From positions 62,001-126,000 of the forward strand of contig NZ_JBAVHX010000010.1 in assembly GCF_049686335.1 (NCBI RefSeq): a stretch of DNA of 64,000 bases, given 5' to 3'. Below, one piece after another: positions 1 through 9,262 of this stretch. Source of the DNA: Buttiauxella sp049686335 (GTDB lineage: Bacteria; Pseudomonadota; Gammaproteobacteria; Enterobacterales; Enterobacteriaceae). The position numbers and the translations under genes are program-made. How positions within the stretch are numbered: position 1 is the first letter of the stretch; each line of letters starts with the position of its first letter. Under the pieces are notes generated by a model. It ran no database searches. It saw only the letters and a program-made list of their open reading frames with translations, and was not told the DNA's origin.

Positions 1-1
1 C

Positions 2-643
2 GAAGTCAAACGACAGCCCAATATTGAAGAGCTCAGAAAACGCATGGAAACCAGTCGTCTGAAACGACTGGCAGACAAACTGGATCAGCTGATTGAAGCG
101 GACCCTAAGCTGCGTGCACTGCGCCCGCATCTGCAGATTGATCTGGTTCAGGAGGGGCTGCGGATACAAATTATCGACAGCCAGAACCGTCCCATGTTTA
201 AAAATGGCAGCGCTGAAGTCGAGCCTTACATGCGCGATATTCTGCGCAGCATCGCGCCATTACTGAATGAATTTCCTAACAGAATAAGTTTGTCAGGTCA
301 CACGGACGATTTGCCCTATGCCATGGGAGAGCGTGGTTATAGCAACTGGGAATTGTCTGCGGACAGGGCAAACGCTTCGCGACGCGAACTGATGTCCGGC
401 GGTCTTATCGACGGTAAAGTCCTGCGAGTGGTGGGCATGGCATCCACCATGCGCCTGACCAACCGCGGGCCTGATGACGCCATTAACCGCCGCATTAGTT
501 TGCTGGTCCTGAATAAACAAGCTGAAGAGGCCATCGTGCACGAAAACGCAGAAAGCGAAAATCGGCCACTCAGCATTCTCCAACAACCTGCGGCCGTGGC
601 ACCGGCGCAGAACACATTACCGCCACAACCCGGTACGAGGTGA
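2..643 (+). CDS. motB: Flagellar motor stator protein MotB (5' truncated by window edge)
   Basis: MotB forms the peptidoglycan-anchored half of the MotA/MotB proton-conducting stator in the inner membrane. The reading frame is open from base 2, so the N-terminal plug and transmembrane helix with the proton-binding Asp lie outside the window. The visible part is the periplasmic OmpA-like domain, with the peptidoglycan-binding core SLSGHTDD followed by NWELSADRANASRREL and NRRISLLVLNK, very close to the E. coli protein. An internal ATG at 44 is not the real start because the codons before it continue the family sequence. It ends 4 bases before cheA, as expected for a mocha-type motA-motB-cheA-cheW operon. 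Confidence 0.97.
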   Translation, partial: EVKRQPNIEELRKRMETSRLKRLADKLDQLIEADPKLRALRPHLQIDLVQEGLRIQIIDSQNRPMFKNGSAEVEPYMRDILRSIAPLLNEFPNRISLSGHTDDLPYAMGERGYSNWELSADRANASRRELMSGGLIDGKVLRVVGMASTMRLTNRGPDDAINRRISLLVLNKQAEEAIVHENAESENRPLSILQQPAAVAPAQNTLPPQPGTR

Positions 644-647
644 TAGC

Positions 648-2666
648 GTGAGTATGGATATCAGCGATTTTTACCAAACATTTTTTGACGAGGCCGACGA
701 GCTGCTGGCTGATATGGAGCAACACCTGCTGAACCTGGTGCCTGAAGCGCCCGATTCAGAACAGCTCAATGCCATATTTCGTGCTGCACACTCGATCAAA
801 GGGGGAGCGGGTACCTTCGGCTTCTCCATTTTGCAGGAAACCACGCACCTGATGGAAAACCTGTTAGACGAAGCGCGGCGTGGTGAGATGCAACTCAATA
901 CCGATATCATCAACCTGTTTTTGGAAACCAAAGATATTATGCAGGAACAGTTGGACGCTTATAAAAACTCCCAGGAACCGGATGCTGAGAGTTTCGATTA
1001 TATCTGCAAAGCGTTACGCCAACTGGCTCTGGAAGCCAAAGGCGAAGCCCCTGCACCGGCGACAAAATTAACGGTTGTTGAAAAAGAGACCGTTGAAGCC
1101 TCGCCTGCCAGTGACGGCTTTTTACGCATTGCCATTACCGGTCTGAAAGCCAGTGAACGCAATTTGTTAGTGGAGGAGCTTTCAAACCTCGGCACGATTA
1201 GCGATGTCGAACAGGGTGAAGGTTCGGTCACCGCTACGCTTGAAACCACCGTCAGTGCTGATGACATCAGCGCGGTGCTGTGCTTTGTTATCGAACCCGA
1301 GCAAATCGAGTTTCTGCCATTCACGGCAGGCAATGCGGCCGCTGATGTTGCGTTCGTTGAAGCACCGGTCGCGGTCGCGGTGAATGCGCCTCCAGTGGTG
1401 GCGGAAGTGGTGAAAGAGGTCGCTCCTGCGGCGGTTGCACCGCGTACTGAGAGAGAAGCAAAAGCGCCGCGCGTCAGCGAATCGAGCAGTATTCGTGTTG
1501 CCGTGGAAAAGGTCGATCAGCTGATTAACCTGGTAGGCGAACTGGTGATAACCCAGTCGATGTTAGCCCAGCGTTCTAACGAACTAGACCCGGTTGAACA
1601 CGGCGAACTGATTACCAGCATGGGTCAGTTACAACGTAACGCCCGCGATCTGCAAGAGTCAGTGATGTCTATCCGCATGATGCCAATGGAATATGTCTTC
1701 AGCCGCTTCCCGCGTCTGGTGCGTGATCTGGCCGGCAAACTGGGTAAACAGGTTGAACTGACGTTGCAGGGCAGCTCCACTGAGCTGGATAAAAGTTTAA
1801 TCGAACGCATTATCGACCCACTGACGCACCTGGTGCGTAACAGCCTCGATCATGGCATCGAATCCCCGGAAAAACGCCTCGCAGCGGGTAAATCCGCGGT
1901 GGGTAATTTGATTCTTTCGGCGGAACATCAGGGCGGAAATATCTGCATTGAAGTCTCTGACGATGGCGCAGGCCTCAACCGTGAACGTATTCTTGCCAAA
2001 GCGCTGTCGCAAGGCATGGCGGTTCACGAAAACATGTCTGACGATGAAGTCGGGATGTTGATTTTTGCCCCTGGTTTCTCCACCGCCGAGCAGGTCACGG
2101 ATGTGTCCGGGCGCGGTGTGGGCATGGACGTGGTGAAGCGTAACATCCAGGAAATGGGTGGCCATGTCGAAATCAAATCTCAGGCCAACGTCGGCACCAC
2201 TATCCGCATTATGCTGCCGCTGACACTCGCCATTCTTGATGGGATGTCGGTAAAAGTCAGCGACGAAGTGTTTATCCTGCCGCTTAACGCGGTGATGGAA
2301 TCGTTGCAACCGAAGGAAGATGACTTACATCCTCTGGCGGGTGGCGAGCGCGTGCTGGAAGTGCGTGGCGAATACTTGCCGCTGGTTGAATTGTGGAAAG
2401 TCTTTGATGTTGCCGGGGCTAAAACCGAAGCGACCCAAGGCATTGTCGTGATTTTGCAGAGTGCCGGACGGCGTTACGCGCTGCTGGTTGATCAGCTGAT
2501 TGGTCAACATCAGGTGGTAGTGAAAAACCTCGAGAGCAACTATCGCAAAGTGCCGGGAATTTCGGCCGCCACCATCCTCGGTGATGGCAGTGTTGCGCTG
2601 ATTGTTGATGTTTCCGCGCTGCAAGGTTTGAATCGTGAACAACGTATGGCCGGCCACGCCGCCTAA
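648..2666 (+). CDS. cheA: Chemotaxis sensor histidine kinase CheA
   Basis: CheA autophosphorylates on His and passes the phosphate to CheY and CheB, under control of receptor arrays through CheW. Residue 48 is the phospho-accepting His in the AAHSIKGG H-box of the P1 domain. A variable P2 CheY-binding region and an Ala/Val/Pro-rich linker follow (about residues 130-270). Then come the P3 dimerisation helices, the P4 ATPase (N box HLVRNSLDHGIE, G box DVSGRGVGMDVV) and the P5 CheW-like domain. Length is 672 residues against 654 in E. coli, the excess lying mostly in the linkers. The GTG start at 648 matches the E. coli N-terminus (MSMDISDFYQ). Co-transcribed with motB (4-base gap) and cheW. Confidence 0.98.
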   Translation: MSMDISDFYQTFFDEADELLADMEQHLLNLVPEAPDSEQLNAIFRAAHSIKGGAGTFGFSILQETTHLMENLLDEARRGEMQLNTDIINLFLETKDIMQEQLDAYKNSQEPDAESFDYICKALRQLALEAKGEAPAPATKLTVVEKETVEASPASDGFLRIAITGLKASERNLLVEELSNLGTISDVEQGEGSVTATLETTVSADDISAVLCFVIEPEQIEFLPFTAGNAAADVAFVEAPVAVAVNAPPVVAEVVKEVAPAAVAPRTEREAKAPRVSESSSIRVAVEKVDQLINLVGELVITQSMLAQRSNELDPVEHGELITSMGQLQRNARDLQESVMSIRMMPMEYVFSRFPRLVRDLAGKLGKQVELTLQGSSTELDKSLIERIIDPLTHLVRNSLDHGIESPEKRLAAGKSAVGNLILSAEHQGGNICIEVSDDGAGLNRERILAKALSQGMAVHENMSDDEVGMLIFAPGFSTAEQVTDVSGRGVGMDVVKRNIQEMGGHVEIKSQANVGTTIRIMLPLTLAILDGMSVKVSDEVFILPLNAVMESLQPKEDDLHPLAGGERVLEVRGEYLPLVELWKVFDVAGAKTEATQGIVVILQSAGRRYALLVDQLIGQHQVVVKNLESNYRKVPGISAATILGDGSVALIVDVSALQGLNREQRMAGHAA

Positions 2667-2694
2667 TCCTCCGGATCTAAGAAAGGATAAGTAA

Positions 2695-3195
2695 ATGACT
2701 GGATTAACCAATGTGACAAAATTGACCGGGGAAACGGTAGGGCAAGAGTTCCTCGTGTTCACCCTCGGCGACGAAGAGTACGGCATCGACATTCTGAAAG
2801 TGCAGGAAATCCGCGGTTACGACCAGGTGACGCGTATTGCCAACACCCCCGCGTTTATCAAAGGGGTAACCAACCTGCGCGGTGTGATTGTGCCAATCCT
2901 CGACCTGCGCATTAAGTTTGCTCAGGATGGCGTCGAATATAACGACAACACGGTGGTTATCGTGCTGAACTTCGGTCAACGCGTGGTCGGGATCGTGGTG
3001 GATGGCGTATCAGACGTGTTATCGCTGACTGCCGAACAAATCCGCCCGGCACCTGAATTTGCCGTGACGCTGTCAACGGAATACCTGACCGGCCTCGGTG
3101 CACTGGGCGACCGTATGCTGATTCTGGTGAATATCGAGAAGTTGCTCAATAGCGAAGAGATGGCACTGATTGATGATGTGAGCCGCGTGGCCTGA
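2695..3195 (+). CDS. cheW: Chemotaxis coupling protein CheW
   Basis: CheW is the cytoplasmic adaptor linking CheA P5 to the receptor tips. The 166-residue protein is a single CheW domain with the typical EFLVFTLGDEEYGIDI start and the NLRGVIVPILDLR segment. An AAGGA ribosome site precedes the ATG by a normal spacing, and cheA lies 28 bases upstream. In E. coli cheW is followed directly by tar. Here the operon stops at cheW and two REP-like hairpins follow, then the convergent symporter gene, so cheW appears to be the last gene of its transcript. Confidence 0.98.
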   Translation: MTGLTNVTKLTGETVGQEFLVFTLGDEEYGIDILKVQEIRGYDQVTRIANTPAFIKGVTNLRGVIVPILDLRIKFAQDGVEYNDNTVVIVLNFGQRVVGIVVDGVSDVLSLTAEQIRPAPEFAVTLSTEYLTGLGALGDRMLILVNIEKLLNSEEMALIDDVSRVA

Positions 3196-3206
3196 TTTAG
3201 CGGATT

Positions 3207-3294
3207 GTCGGGGGCGCTTCGCTTGCCCGACCTACGAATGCTGATTTGATTTGATTTAGTTTTGCAGGGCGGATAAACGCACGCGCTATCCGCC
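3207..3294. repeat. Pair of REP-like palindromes between cheW and the symporter gene
   Basis: Two hairpins fill the cheW-symporter gap. The first (3207-3235) starts GTCGGGGGCGC and ends GCCCGACCTAC. The second (3268-3294) pairs GGCGGATA with TATCCGCC. The first unit recurs in inverted orientation at 10725-10753 with one mismatch in 29 bases. The hairpins could also end transcription from both convergent genes, though neither carries a long T-run. Confidence 0.75.
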
Positions 3295-3309
3295 ACTATC
3301 ACCGATAAA

Positions 3310-4572
3310 TTACGCTTCTACCTGCTCACCGGCTTCAACCGACTCTTCCATCTCACCTTCGTTTTTCGACAACATCGCTGTCGCCACACCGTTACCCAGC
3401 ACGTTAATCGCTGAACGGCCCATATCGAGGAAGTGGTCAATACCCATCAGCAGCAAGATACCCGCCACCGGAATATTAAAGCTTGGAATGGTTGCCGCCA
3501 GAACGACCAGCGCAGAACGTGGCACACCGGCAATCCCTTTAGACGCCAGCATTAATGTCAGCATCAGCACCACAATCTCTGAGAACGTCAGATGAATGTT
3601 ATAAGCCTGTGCGATAAACATTGAGGCAAAAGAGCAGTACACCATCGAACCGACCAGGTTGAATGAATAACCAATCGGCAGCACGAAAGAAGCGATATTG
3701 CGGGAACAGCCAAAACGGGTCAGCTGATCGAGCGTTTTAGGGTAAGCCGCTTCGGAGCTGCTGGTAGTAAAGGCTACCAGAACCGGATCCTTAAGCATGG
3801 TAATCAGGCGGAACACGTCACGCTTAAGCACCATATAACCCACGCCAATCAGCACCATGCACGTCAGGATAATCGCCAGATAGTAGCCGCCGATAAACGA
3901 AGCGTAGTTGAGCAAAATGCCCAAACCTTCGGTCGCCACCACAGACGAGATCGCAGCGAAAATAGCCAGTGGTGCCACATACATCACGTAGCCCGTCACT
4001 TTCAGCATGATGTGAGAAACCACATCCAGTGCTGCAACCAATGGGGTGTTGAATTTCTCACCCAGGGACGCGCCAGCAATACCGAAGAACAACGAGAACA
4101 CCACAATTTGCAGGATTTCGTTATTCGACATCGCACCGGCGATGCTGGTGGGAATGGTATGCGAGATAAAAGCTTTCAGGTTCATGCCGCTGACCGCCAG
4201 ACCGGTTTGTACATCACCTGCCGGAACTTGCAGATTCATGCCCGCACCAGGCTGTTGCAGCGTGACGATAAACAAACCCACCAGAATCGAGAGGATAGAA
4301 GAGGAGACAAACCACACCATCGCTTTGCCACCTACGCGGCCAATGGTAGAAGTTTCACCCATCTTCATGATGCCCACCGTCAGGGTGCTAAACACCAATG
4401 GCGCAATGACCATCTTGATCAGGCGTAAAAAGATATCGGTAAATATCGTGATGTTTTCGGCATAACTTTTGATGTTGTCTGCTGCAGCGTACTCATGAAT
4501 GGCGGCGCCAGACAGAATACCGGCGAACATGAAGAGCAGAATAAATAGCGTGAGTTTGTTTGAACTAGACAA
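3310..4572 (-). CDS. Dicarboxylate/amino acid:cation symporter, SDF (DAACS) family
   Basis: This inner-membrane secondary transporter has the GltP/DctA-type fold, about 8 membrane helices plus two re-entrant hairpins. Family marks are SSSE (271-274, hairpin 1), the TM7 motif reading NLVGS (305-309) instead of NMDGT, and a TM8 substrate site with Asp379, Asp383, Arg386 and Asn390. The TM8 Arg is typical of acidic amino-acid carriers, so aspartate/glutamate or a C4-dicarboxylate are both possible. Two carboxylates used for Na+ in the archaeal homologue GltPh (Asp312, Asp405) are Val307 and Asn394 here. The start is a TTG immediately after an in-frame stop, with GGGG about ten bases upstream; the next Met would cut into the first helix. 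It is absent from this position in E. coli. The substrate is not determinable from sequence. Confidence 0.85.
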   Translation of the reverse strand: MSSSNKLTLFILLFMFAGILSGAAIHEYAAADNIKSYAENITIFTDIFLRLIKMVIAPLVFSTLTVGIMKMGETSTIGRVGGKAMVWFVSSSILSILVGLFIVTLQQPGAGMNLQVPAGDVQTGLAVSGMNLKAFISHTIPTSIAGAMSNNEILQIVVFSLFFGIAGASLGEKFNTPLVAALDVVSHIMLKVTGYVMYVAPLAIFAAISSVVATEGLGILLNYASFIGGYYLAIILTCMVLIGVGYMVLKRDVFRLITMLKDPVLVAFTTSSSEAAYPKTLDQLTRFGCSRNIASFVLPIGYSFNLVGSMVYCSFASMFIAQAYNIHLTFSEIVVLMLTLMLASKGIAGVPRSALVVLAATIPSFNIPVAGILLLMGIDHFLDMGRSAINVLGNGVATAMLSKNEGEMEESVEAGEQVEA

Positions 4573-4982
4573 TTACGTAGTAACCCCATCGATTTAGTAA
4601 CATTTATTTAACCTGTTGAGCTATATATAATTATTATGATTTGCCCAATTTCTATTCGGCCCATAAATTGAAGCAAAGCGACCCGGGATACAACTATTTT
4701 TTACTTTTTGTCGCATTTGTTAATTCAGCAGGCCTTATGTAACAACGTGATTACAATCACGAAAATAATATTAATATTTCCGCAAAAACAGCAGGGCGAT
4801 CCTGCCGTTTCGTTGTTAGTTCATTGATTATCAAGCTTATTAATTTGCCATAATACGTATGGCTGATTCGTTGCACTCATTCTGGTCATTTCTGAATACC
4901 TAAACTAAATTTCAATAAGTTAGCGGATTCAGCACCCTGGCTGTGACAGGGGATCGGATGTGCAACAAAATGAGGCTAAACA
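4573..4982. promoter_or_regulatory. AT-rich divergent regulatory region with CRP-like site
   Basis: This 410-base gap separates the divergently transcribed symporter and Csu-type pilus operon, so it must hold both promoters. At 4746-4761 there is an almost perfect palindrome with GTGA and TCAC half-sites six bases apart, the spacing of a CRP operator, though the outer bases are C and G rather than T and A. TATAAT-like stretches occur on both sides. No ORF with family features was found in it. Confidence 0.45.
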
Positions 4983-5552
4983 ATGAAAGCACACACACTC
5001 TTCATGCTTTGTGGTAGTGGTTTACTTTGTGGCATAACCGGGGCGCAGGCGGTCACCAGCAACGGGACTATCAATGCGACACTCACGCTGACCAACGGCT
5101 GCCTGATTAACGGCTCACCGGCGCAGAATGGCATCAACTTTGGTACCCTGGATTTTGGTGAACATCCGGCAACCTTCTCCACGCTGACCACGACATTATC
5201 TGGCGCAGCAGGGGGTAACAGCTTCGGCATCCAGTGTACTACCGGCTCAACTTACACCGTTCAGGTGACGGGCAGCACTAACGGCGCGCCGGGCACCACC
5301 GTCGGCACGCCTGGTACACCCGCCCGCTATCTGGTCAACACCTCTGATGCGACACAAGGTGTGGCGTACAGCATCTATAGCGACAGCGCATTCAATAATG
5401 TCATCGCCAACAACGCCGCAATCCCGAAAGCCTCCACCACCGATGGCGTCGACAATTACATTGTTTACGGCCGTATTCAGGGCGGGGGCGACAGCGTGAC
5501 GGTGAAACCAGGGACTTACACGGACGTGATTAATGTCAGCGTGACCTACTAA
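4983..5552 (+). CDS. Csu-type pilus subunit (spore coat protein U domain), probable major pilin
   Basis: This is a secreted structural subunit of an archaic (sigma-class) chaperone-usher pilus. The 189 residues comprise a signal peptide (hydrophobic core FMLCGSGLLCGITG, cleavage near AQA) and one SCPU domain. The domain shows the typical N-terminal strand with a Cys (TLTLTNGCLINGS), the NFGTLDFG segment and the C-terminal GTYTDVINVSVTY, which acts as a donor-type beta strand region in this family. It is first in the operon, and high expression fits a major shaft subunit like CsuA/B of Acinetobacter. An AGG ribosome site lies 8 bases before the ATG. The pilin role is inferred from position. 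Confidence 0.85.
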   Translation: MKAHTLFMLCGSGLLCGITGAQAVTSNGTINATLTLTNGCLINGSPAQNGINFGTLDFGEHPATFSTLTTTLSGAAGGNSFGIQCTTGSTYTVQVTGSTNGAPGTTVGTPGTPARYLVNTSDATQGVAYSIYSDSAFNNVIANNAAIPKASTTDGVDNYIVYGRIQGGGDSVTVKPGTYTDVINVSVTY

Positions 5553-5621
5553 CCCGTCCCATTTTTAGAGTTCCATTTGATGGATTAACAGCAGGCAGTC
5601 GCCATTGCTGAGGGCCGCGCT

Positions 5622-6125
5622 TTGCATAAAATTCACGCCGGGCTTTTGGGGCTGATGACGGTGATGCCCGCCTATTGCGTCACCACGCAGTCATTTCAGG
5701 TGGGAGCCACTATTACGCCCGGTTGTTCGGTTGCCAGTGGCAGCGGGGGGGATTTTGGAAGCCTGAATTTTGGCACCCACAGCGGCGTGGAAAGTGGCAT
5801 CGCCAGTAACGCATTTATCCCCAACACCTCGCTGGCACTGGCTTGTACGCCAGGGGTGGCGTTAAGCATGACCATTGATGGCGGCAAAAATTACACCTCG
5901 ATACGCAATATGGTGCGCACCGGCAGCAGTGAAAAAGTGCCATACCGCCTGTATACCAGCGGCGCGCTGACGGCCAACACAGAAATTCTGGTGAACCAGG
6001 CGGTGGCGATGACCTACAGCAACAGCAACAACATTACGTTGCCCATTTTTGGGGCGGCACAATTAACCGGCATGAGTCCGGCAGGGGCTTATACCGACCA
6101 ACTTACTGTGACCTTGTCATGGTAA
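5622..6125 (+). CDS. Csu-type pilus minor subunit (SCPU domain), TTG start
   Basis: A second SCPU-domain subunit of 167 residues has signal-peptide-like N-terminus GLLGLMTVMPAYC. It has the family Cys in ATITPGCSV, the GSLNFGTHSG strand and the terminal GAYTDQLTVTLSW. No ATG occurs upstream in frame before a stop. The TTG at 5622 is preceded at 7 bases by GAGGG, so TTG is the likely start. It lies between the first subunit and the chaperone, the place of the minor adaptor subunits CsuA/CsuB in Acinetobacter csu operons. Only one such adaptor is present here. Its role as adaptor is inference. Confidence 0.8.
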   Translation: MHKIHAGLLGLMTVMPAYCVTTQSFQVGATITPGCSVASGSGGDFGSLNFGTHSGVESGIASNAFIPNTSLALACTPGVALSMTIDGGKNYTSIRNMVRTGSSEKVPYRLYTSGALTANTEILVNQAVAMTYSNSNNITLPIFGAAQLTGMSPAGAYTDQLTVTLSW

Positions 6126-6140
6126 ATAAGGGAGAAAACA

Positions 6141-6893
6141 ATGATGCAATGGCGCTCGCGTACACTGCTACTCGCAGCAGGCTTATCGGTCAGCGCGCAG
6201 GTGCTGGCGGCAGGAAACATCCTGATTTGGCCGATCGATCCCTATCTTGATGCCGATGCCAAAGCCGCAGAATTGTGGATCCAAAATCAAAGCGACAGCG
6301 CCACCACCATGCAGGTGCGAGTGGTCGGCTGGCAGCAACAGCAAGGGCATGAAAAATATCAGGCGCAGCAGGATGTGGTCGCCAGCCCGCCGATTGTGCG
6401 CATTGAAGGGGGCGGCAAACAGCTTATCCGCCTCATCAAACAGAACGTAGTACCGCCGGGTCAGGAGCTGGCCTACCGGATTGTTGTGGATGAAATTCCC
6501 CAACCCGCGGACAGCAACAAACCGCAAATGGGTTTGAAATTGCAGATGCGCTACTCCATCCCGCTGTTTTCTTATGGCGCAGGAATGCAAATTGAGAAAG
6601 CCGCCAGCAACCACGCGAACACAGAACCGGCGAAGCTGTCGTGGCGCGTCGTGAATGAAAATGGCCAGCCCACCTTACAAGTCTCGAATCGCGGGAATAT
6701 TCATGCGCGCCTGAGTAACGTGACATTGCGTCAGGGGAGCCAGCAGCGAGCGTTGACCGACGGGTTGATGGGTTATGTGTTACCCGGAAGCCAGCGCGAA
6801 TGGCCGTTACCGGCATCGTTCACCCGGCCTGACCAGCTGTCAGCAACGATCAATGCCCGTTCCGGACAATGGCAATCCGCTCCGGTCAATTGA
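6141..6893 (+). CDS. Periplasmic pilus chaperone, archaic CsuC-like
   Basis: This is a periplasmic PapD-like chaperone that folds and caps SCPU subunits before delivery to the usher. Its 250 residues include a signal peptide ending near VLAAGN. The two Ig-like domains follow, with NILIWPIDPYL at the N-terminus, the subunit-binding strand SPPIVRIEGGGKQLIRLI, and AYRIVVDEIP. This motif set is typical of the archaic (FGL-like) chaperones rather than FimC. GGGAG precedes the ATG by 6 bases; a second ATG follows at 6144. Its 3' end overlaps the usher by 25 bases, so the two are translationally coupled. Confidence 0.88.
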   Translation: MMQWRSRTLLLAAGLSVSAQVLAAGNILIWPIDPYLDADAKAAELWIQNQSDSATTMQVRVVGWQQQQGHEKYQAQQDVVASPPIVRIEGGGKQLIRLIKQNVVPPGQELAYRIVVDEIPQPADSNKPQMGLKLQMRYSIPLFSYGAGMQIEKAASNHANTEPAKLSWRVVNENGQPTLQVSNRGNIHARLSNVTLRQGSQQRALTDGLMGYVLPGSQREWPLPASFTRPDQLSATINARSGQWQSAPVN

Positions 6894-9262
6894 GTCGATT
6901 ACCTGTGGCGATGCTTATCTTATCTTTGCCGCTGTGTAGCCATGGCGCGCAGCAAGATGACGCATTGCCCCCGCCGCCGGATGCGGAAGCTCTGAACGCC
7001 GAAGCGCAGTTCCATTTGTCGTTGGTGTTCAATCAGTGGGACAGCGGTTTGGTGGTGCCGGTCACTCAGCGTAACGGGCAATTTTTTGTCAGCCGCGCGG
7101 ATTTGCAACGCGCCGGATTACCGGGGGATAAATTTACCACTGACGAGGTGAATGTCTCGGCGCTAAACGGTGTGAAAACTCAATACGACAGCAGCGGGCA
7201 ACGCCTGTTAATGGCAGTTCCCAATGAATGGCTCCCCAGTCAGGCCATCGCAATGGGCAAAAAGGACGCAAACTTTAAACCGCTAAGCGGCAACGGGGCG
7301 CTGCTCAATTACGACATCTATGCCAACCATTCCCAAAACAGCGGCAGTCAGGCTTCGGTCTGGCATGAATTACGGCTGTTTGGCGGCAATCTCAGTCTCT
7401 CTTCAACCGGCACGTATCGCCAGAATTTCTCCGGCTACGATGCCGGAGGCACCGAGGGCTATCTGCGCTACGACACCACCTTAACCGGCACCGATGAAGA
7501 TGACATCATGAGCTGGTCCGCAGGGGATGTGGTAAGTGACGCATTAAGCTGGAGCAGCAGTGTACGCATGGGCGGCTTCTCAATTGGCCGTGATTTCTCA
7601 TTGCGCCCGGATTTAATCACCTATCCGTTACCGGCATTTTCCGGTGAAGCGGCGGTGCCATCCACCGTCGATGTGTTTATCAATGGCTATCGCAGCGGCA
7701 GTACCCAGCTGCAACCCGGCCCGTTTACCTTAACCAATCTTCCTTACATTAATGGTTCCGGCGATGCGGTGCTGGTGACCACCGATGCGTTAGGCCGCCA
7801 GGTCTCCACCACGCTGCCGTTTTATGTCGCAAGCCAACTGCTGAAACCCGGTTTGAGCGACGGCGCGTTTACCCTCGGCAGTTTGCGCCGTGACTATGGC
7901 ATCAACAATTTTTCCTATGGCCCTGCGGCAGCCAGCGGTTCTTATCGCTACGGGGTTAACGATTACTGGACGCTGGAGAGCCACGCCGAAGGGGCGCAGT
8001 CGCTGGCGCTGGGGGGCGTCGGGACGCTGGTGAAGCTCGGGAATTTTGGCGTGGTAAACGGAGCTTACTCGCGCAGTGAAATGCGTGGGCAGGGTGGGCA
8101 GCAGGTGAACTGGGGTTATCAATACAACACCGAATGGTTCAACATCGGCACCCAGCACAGCCACCGTGATCGGGGGTTCGGCAACCTTGCGCTGTATGAC
8201 TCCCCGGACATGTATGACGAAAACAACCAACCGATCGCCAGCCTCAGCCGCAGCACCGACCAGTACTCACTTTCATTTAATCTCGGCGGCTATGGCAACC
8301 TCGGTGCCGCGTGGATAGACATCCGCAGTTTCGATGATGAAAAAACGCAATTGCTCAATCTTTCGTGGAGCAAAAACCTGTGGGGAAACAGCAGCTTTTA
8401 TCTCGCGGCGAGCCACGATCCGGCGCAAAACGGCTGGAGTCTGGCGCTGTCATTGCAAGTGCCGTTTGGTTCGCAAAACAGCGCCGCGTTTAGCGTTGAA
8501 AGCACCCCTGATGCGGGCAGCACGCAGCGGGTCAATTACAATCATGCGATGCCGAGCAACGGCGGATTCAGCTGGAATCTGGCCTACGCACATCAAAGTG
8601 ATACCGACGATTACCAGCAGGCAACGCTTGGCTGGCGCAACAATAAAGTCGAGTTGCAGGGCGGCGCTTACGGGCAGCGCGATAATTACACCCAGTGGGG
8701 CGAAATGTCCGGTTCACTGGTGATGATGGATAACACGTTGCTGGCGGCGAACCGGATTAACGATGCCTTTATGGTGGTCAGCACCGACGGTTTTCGCGAT
8801 GTGACGGTCAATTTTGAAAACCAGCCAGTCGGCACCACCGACGATGACGGCTATCTGCTGATAAGCGGCGTTTCGTCTTATTATCCTGCGAACTACAGCA
8901 TCAATACCCTGAATCTGCCCGCCGATACGCGGATTAAAGATACCGAACGCCGCGTCGCTTTACGTCGTCACAGCGGATATTTCCTTAATTTCCCGATGGA
9001 GCAGCAGCGCGTCGCAAGTGTGATTTTGCACGACAGCACCGGCAAAGATATCCCGCTATCAAGCCAGGTTTACCGCCCATTGCAACCGCCTGCGCCAGTG
9101 GGTTACGACGGCATTGTTTATCTTGAAAACCTCAGCGATGTGAATCCACTGACCGTCACGTTGCCAGATGGAAAACGTTGCCGCGCCACCTTAACCCTGG
9201 AAAAAAATCCCGACCGTAAGCTGAAAACCTACGGTCCGCTGGTCTGCCGGGACGGTTCATGA
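6869..9262 (+). CDS. Outer-membrane pilus usher, archaic CsuD-like
   Basis: The usher is the outer-membrane pore and assembly platform for the Csu-type pilus. At 797 residues it has a signal peptide (LPVAMLILSLPLCSHG), an N-terminal chaperone-binding domain, a long beta-barrel region with a plug segment, and C-terminal Ig-like domains. The plug and neighbouring region show FINGYRSGSTQLQPGPFTLTN with VVTTDALGRQ-like spacing. Its length is close to archaic ushers and shorter than FimD-type (about 830-880). It overlaps the chaperone upstream and shares ATGA with the tip gene downstream. The membrane role is family knowledge. Confidence 0.9.
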   Translation: MAIRSGQLSRLPVAMLILSLPLCSHGAQQDDALPPPPDAEALNAEAQFHLSLVFNQWDSGLVVPVTQRNGQFFVSRADLQRAGLPGDKFTTDEVNVSALNGVKTQYDSSGQRLLMAVPNEWLPSQAIAMGKKDANFKPLSGNGALLNYDIYANHSQNSGSQASVWHELRLFGGNLSLSSTGTYRQNFSGYDAGGTEGYLRYDTTLTGTDEDDIMSWSAGDVVSDALSWSSSVRMGGFSIGRDFSLRPDLITYPLPAFSGEAAVPSTVDVFINGYRSGSTQLQPGPFTLTNLPYINGSGDAVLVTTDALGRQVSTTLPFYVASQLLKPGLSDGAFTLGSLRRDYGINNFSYGPAAASGSYRYGVNDYWTLESHAEGAQSLALGGVGTLVKLGNFGVVNGAYSRSEMRGQGGQQVNWGYQYNTEWFNIGTQHSHRDRGFGNLALYDSPDMYDENNQPIASLSRSTDQYSLSFNLGGYGNLGAAWIDIRSFDDEKTQLLNLSWSKNLWGNSSFYLAASHDPAQNGWSLALSLQVPFGSQNSAAFSVESTPDAGSTQRVNYNHAMPSNGGFSWNLAYAHQSDTDDYQQATLGWRNNKVELQGGAYGQRDNYTQWGEMSGSLVMMDNTLLAANRINDAFMVVSTDGFRDVTVNFENQPVGTTDDDGYLLISGVSSYYPANYSINTLNLPADTRIKDTERRVALRRHSGYFLNFPMEQQRVASVILHDSTGKDIPLSSQVYRPLQPPAPVGYDGIVYLENLSDVNPLTVTLPDGKRCRATLTLEKNPDRKLKTYGPLVCRDGS

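Noticed and set aside
5553..5640. Frameshifted or broken second pilus subunit because no ATG start exists
   Set aside because: TTG with a well-placed GAGGG gives an intact signal peptide and full domain, so the gene is probably functional.
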